Part shown: positions 63,568-64,000 of the stretch, piece after piece | Position numbering within the stretch: position 1 is the first letter of the stretch | Layout of the letters: the number at the start of each line of letters is the position of its first letter | Assembly: GCA_013398955.1 (NCBI GenBank) | Contig: VWPU01013620.1 | Span: 1-64,000 of the forward strand | DNA from: Callaeas wilsoni | Taxonomy: Eukaryota > Chordata > Aves > Passeriformes > Callaeidae | Direction of reading: 5' to 3' | Length of the DNA: 64,000 bases | Notes under the pieces: generated by a model | Told to the model about the DNA's origin: nothing | Seen by the model: the letters and a program-made list of their open reading frames with translations, nothing else | Database searches by the model: none | Position numbers and translations under genes: made by a program

Positions 63568-63713
63568 TGCCCCCTGTCACTGGATGGCACGGGATGCCCC
63601 CTGTCACTAGACGGCATGGGGTGCCCGCGGGATGCCCCCTGTCACTGGATGGCACGGGGATGCCCCCTGTCACTGGATGGCACGGGGATGCCCTCCGTCA
63701 CTAGATGGCACAG
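63568..63713 (+). repeat. Five-unit minisatellite, 27-38 bp period
   Basis: Units begin at 63568, 63595, 63633, 63661 and 63689, each opening TGCCCCCTGTCACTGGATGG or a close variant. The second unit carries an extra 12 bases (GTGCCCGCGGGA-type). The array sits in GC-rich sequence. Frames through it are repeat-driven. Confidence 0.95.
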
Positions 63714-64000
63714 CTCGCCTAGCGCCGTCCCCGCGGGACGCGCAGCTCTGCCGTGCGCAGCCTGCCTCTGCCGGTATCGGATTTCTGTTGCAGTTTCCCA
63801 CCTCCACTGGCAGGCTTACAATTTATTGTTAGCACCCAAAGCTCAATTTCATCGCCTTCAGTTATAGTGAAGTTGTATTGGCGTCTTTAATTTTGGAGGA
63901 CGTGTTGTTTTGGCTGCCTTCAGGGATGTCTGCGAGCAGTGATACGACCCTGGCTGCCGCTCCAGCAGCAGTCACACATCTGGAAGGTTAGGGGGATCTG
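63714..64000. other. Right-edge sequence, no supported gene
   Basis: GC-rich for the first 70 bases, then average composition to the window end. No exon can be recognised, though the rise in CpG from 63.45 kb may mark the flank of a CpG island. Confidence 0.4.

Overview
This is a piece of a vertebrate nuclear genome, almost certainly a bird and probably a passerine. Three things point that way. There are long introns with canonical GT/AG splice sites. All recognisable interspersed repeats have the look of the CR1 LINE family, mostly truncated 3' ends. One repeat near 60.1 kb has a tRNA-Ile-like head joined to a CR1-like tail, the design described for songbird SINEs. There is no operon structure, no CRISPR array and no bacterial or phage gene.

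Two protein-coding genes can be assembled exon by exon, both on the + strand. The first is ZFX, spanning about 1 to 23.5 kb: a CpG-island 5' end with a non-coding first exon, seven coding exons (5366-20901) giving a 794-residue protein with an acidic activation region, a basic nuclear-localisation stretch and 13 C2H2 zinc fingers, and a 3' UTR of about 2.6 kb. Reading phase is kept at every junction. The second gene lies about 20 kb downstream. It has eight coding exons (43771-53204) and encodes a 338-residue multi-pass membrane protein of the organic solute transporter alpha family (SLC51A/OST-alpha-like), starting in a strong CpG island.

The interval between the genes (about 23.5-43.2 kb) has no convincing coding exon. 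It holds an isolated CpG island with an internal duplication (28.8-29.3 kb), a flanking AT-rich block that may be a conserved non-coding element, a 169-bp direct duplication separated by a single N at 34001 (probably an assembly join), several short tandem repeats and one CR1 end. Downstream of the second gene (53.2-64 kb) there are two longer CR1 copies, the tRNA-derived SINE, two AT-rich blocks with clustered homeodomain-type TAAT motifs, and a 27-38 bp minisatellite in GC-rich sequence near the right edge.

The two genes are not expected to work in one pathway. ZFX is a nuclear transcription activator and the second gene encodes a plasma-membrane transporter subunit. I found no clearly novel system. 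The most useful leads are the OST-alpha paralogue beside ZFX, the orphan CpG island, the C-rich (template-strand G-rich) hexamer array in intron 1 of the transporter gene, and the candidate regulatory blocks.
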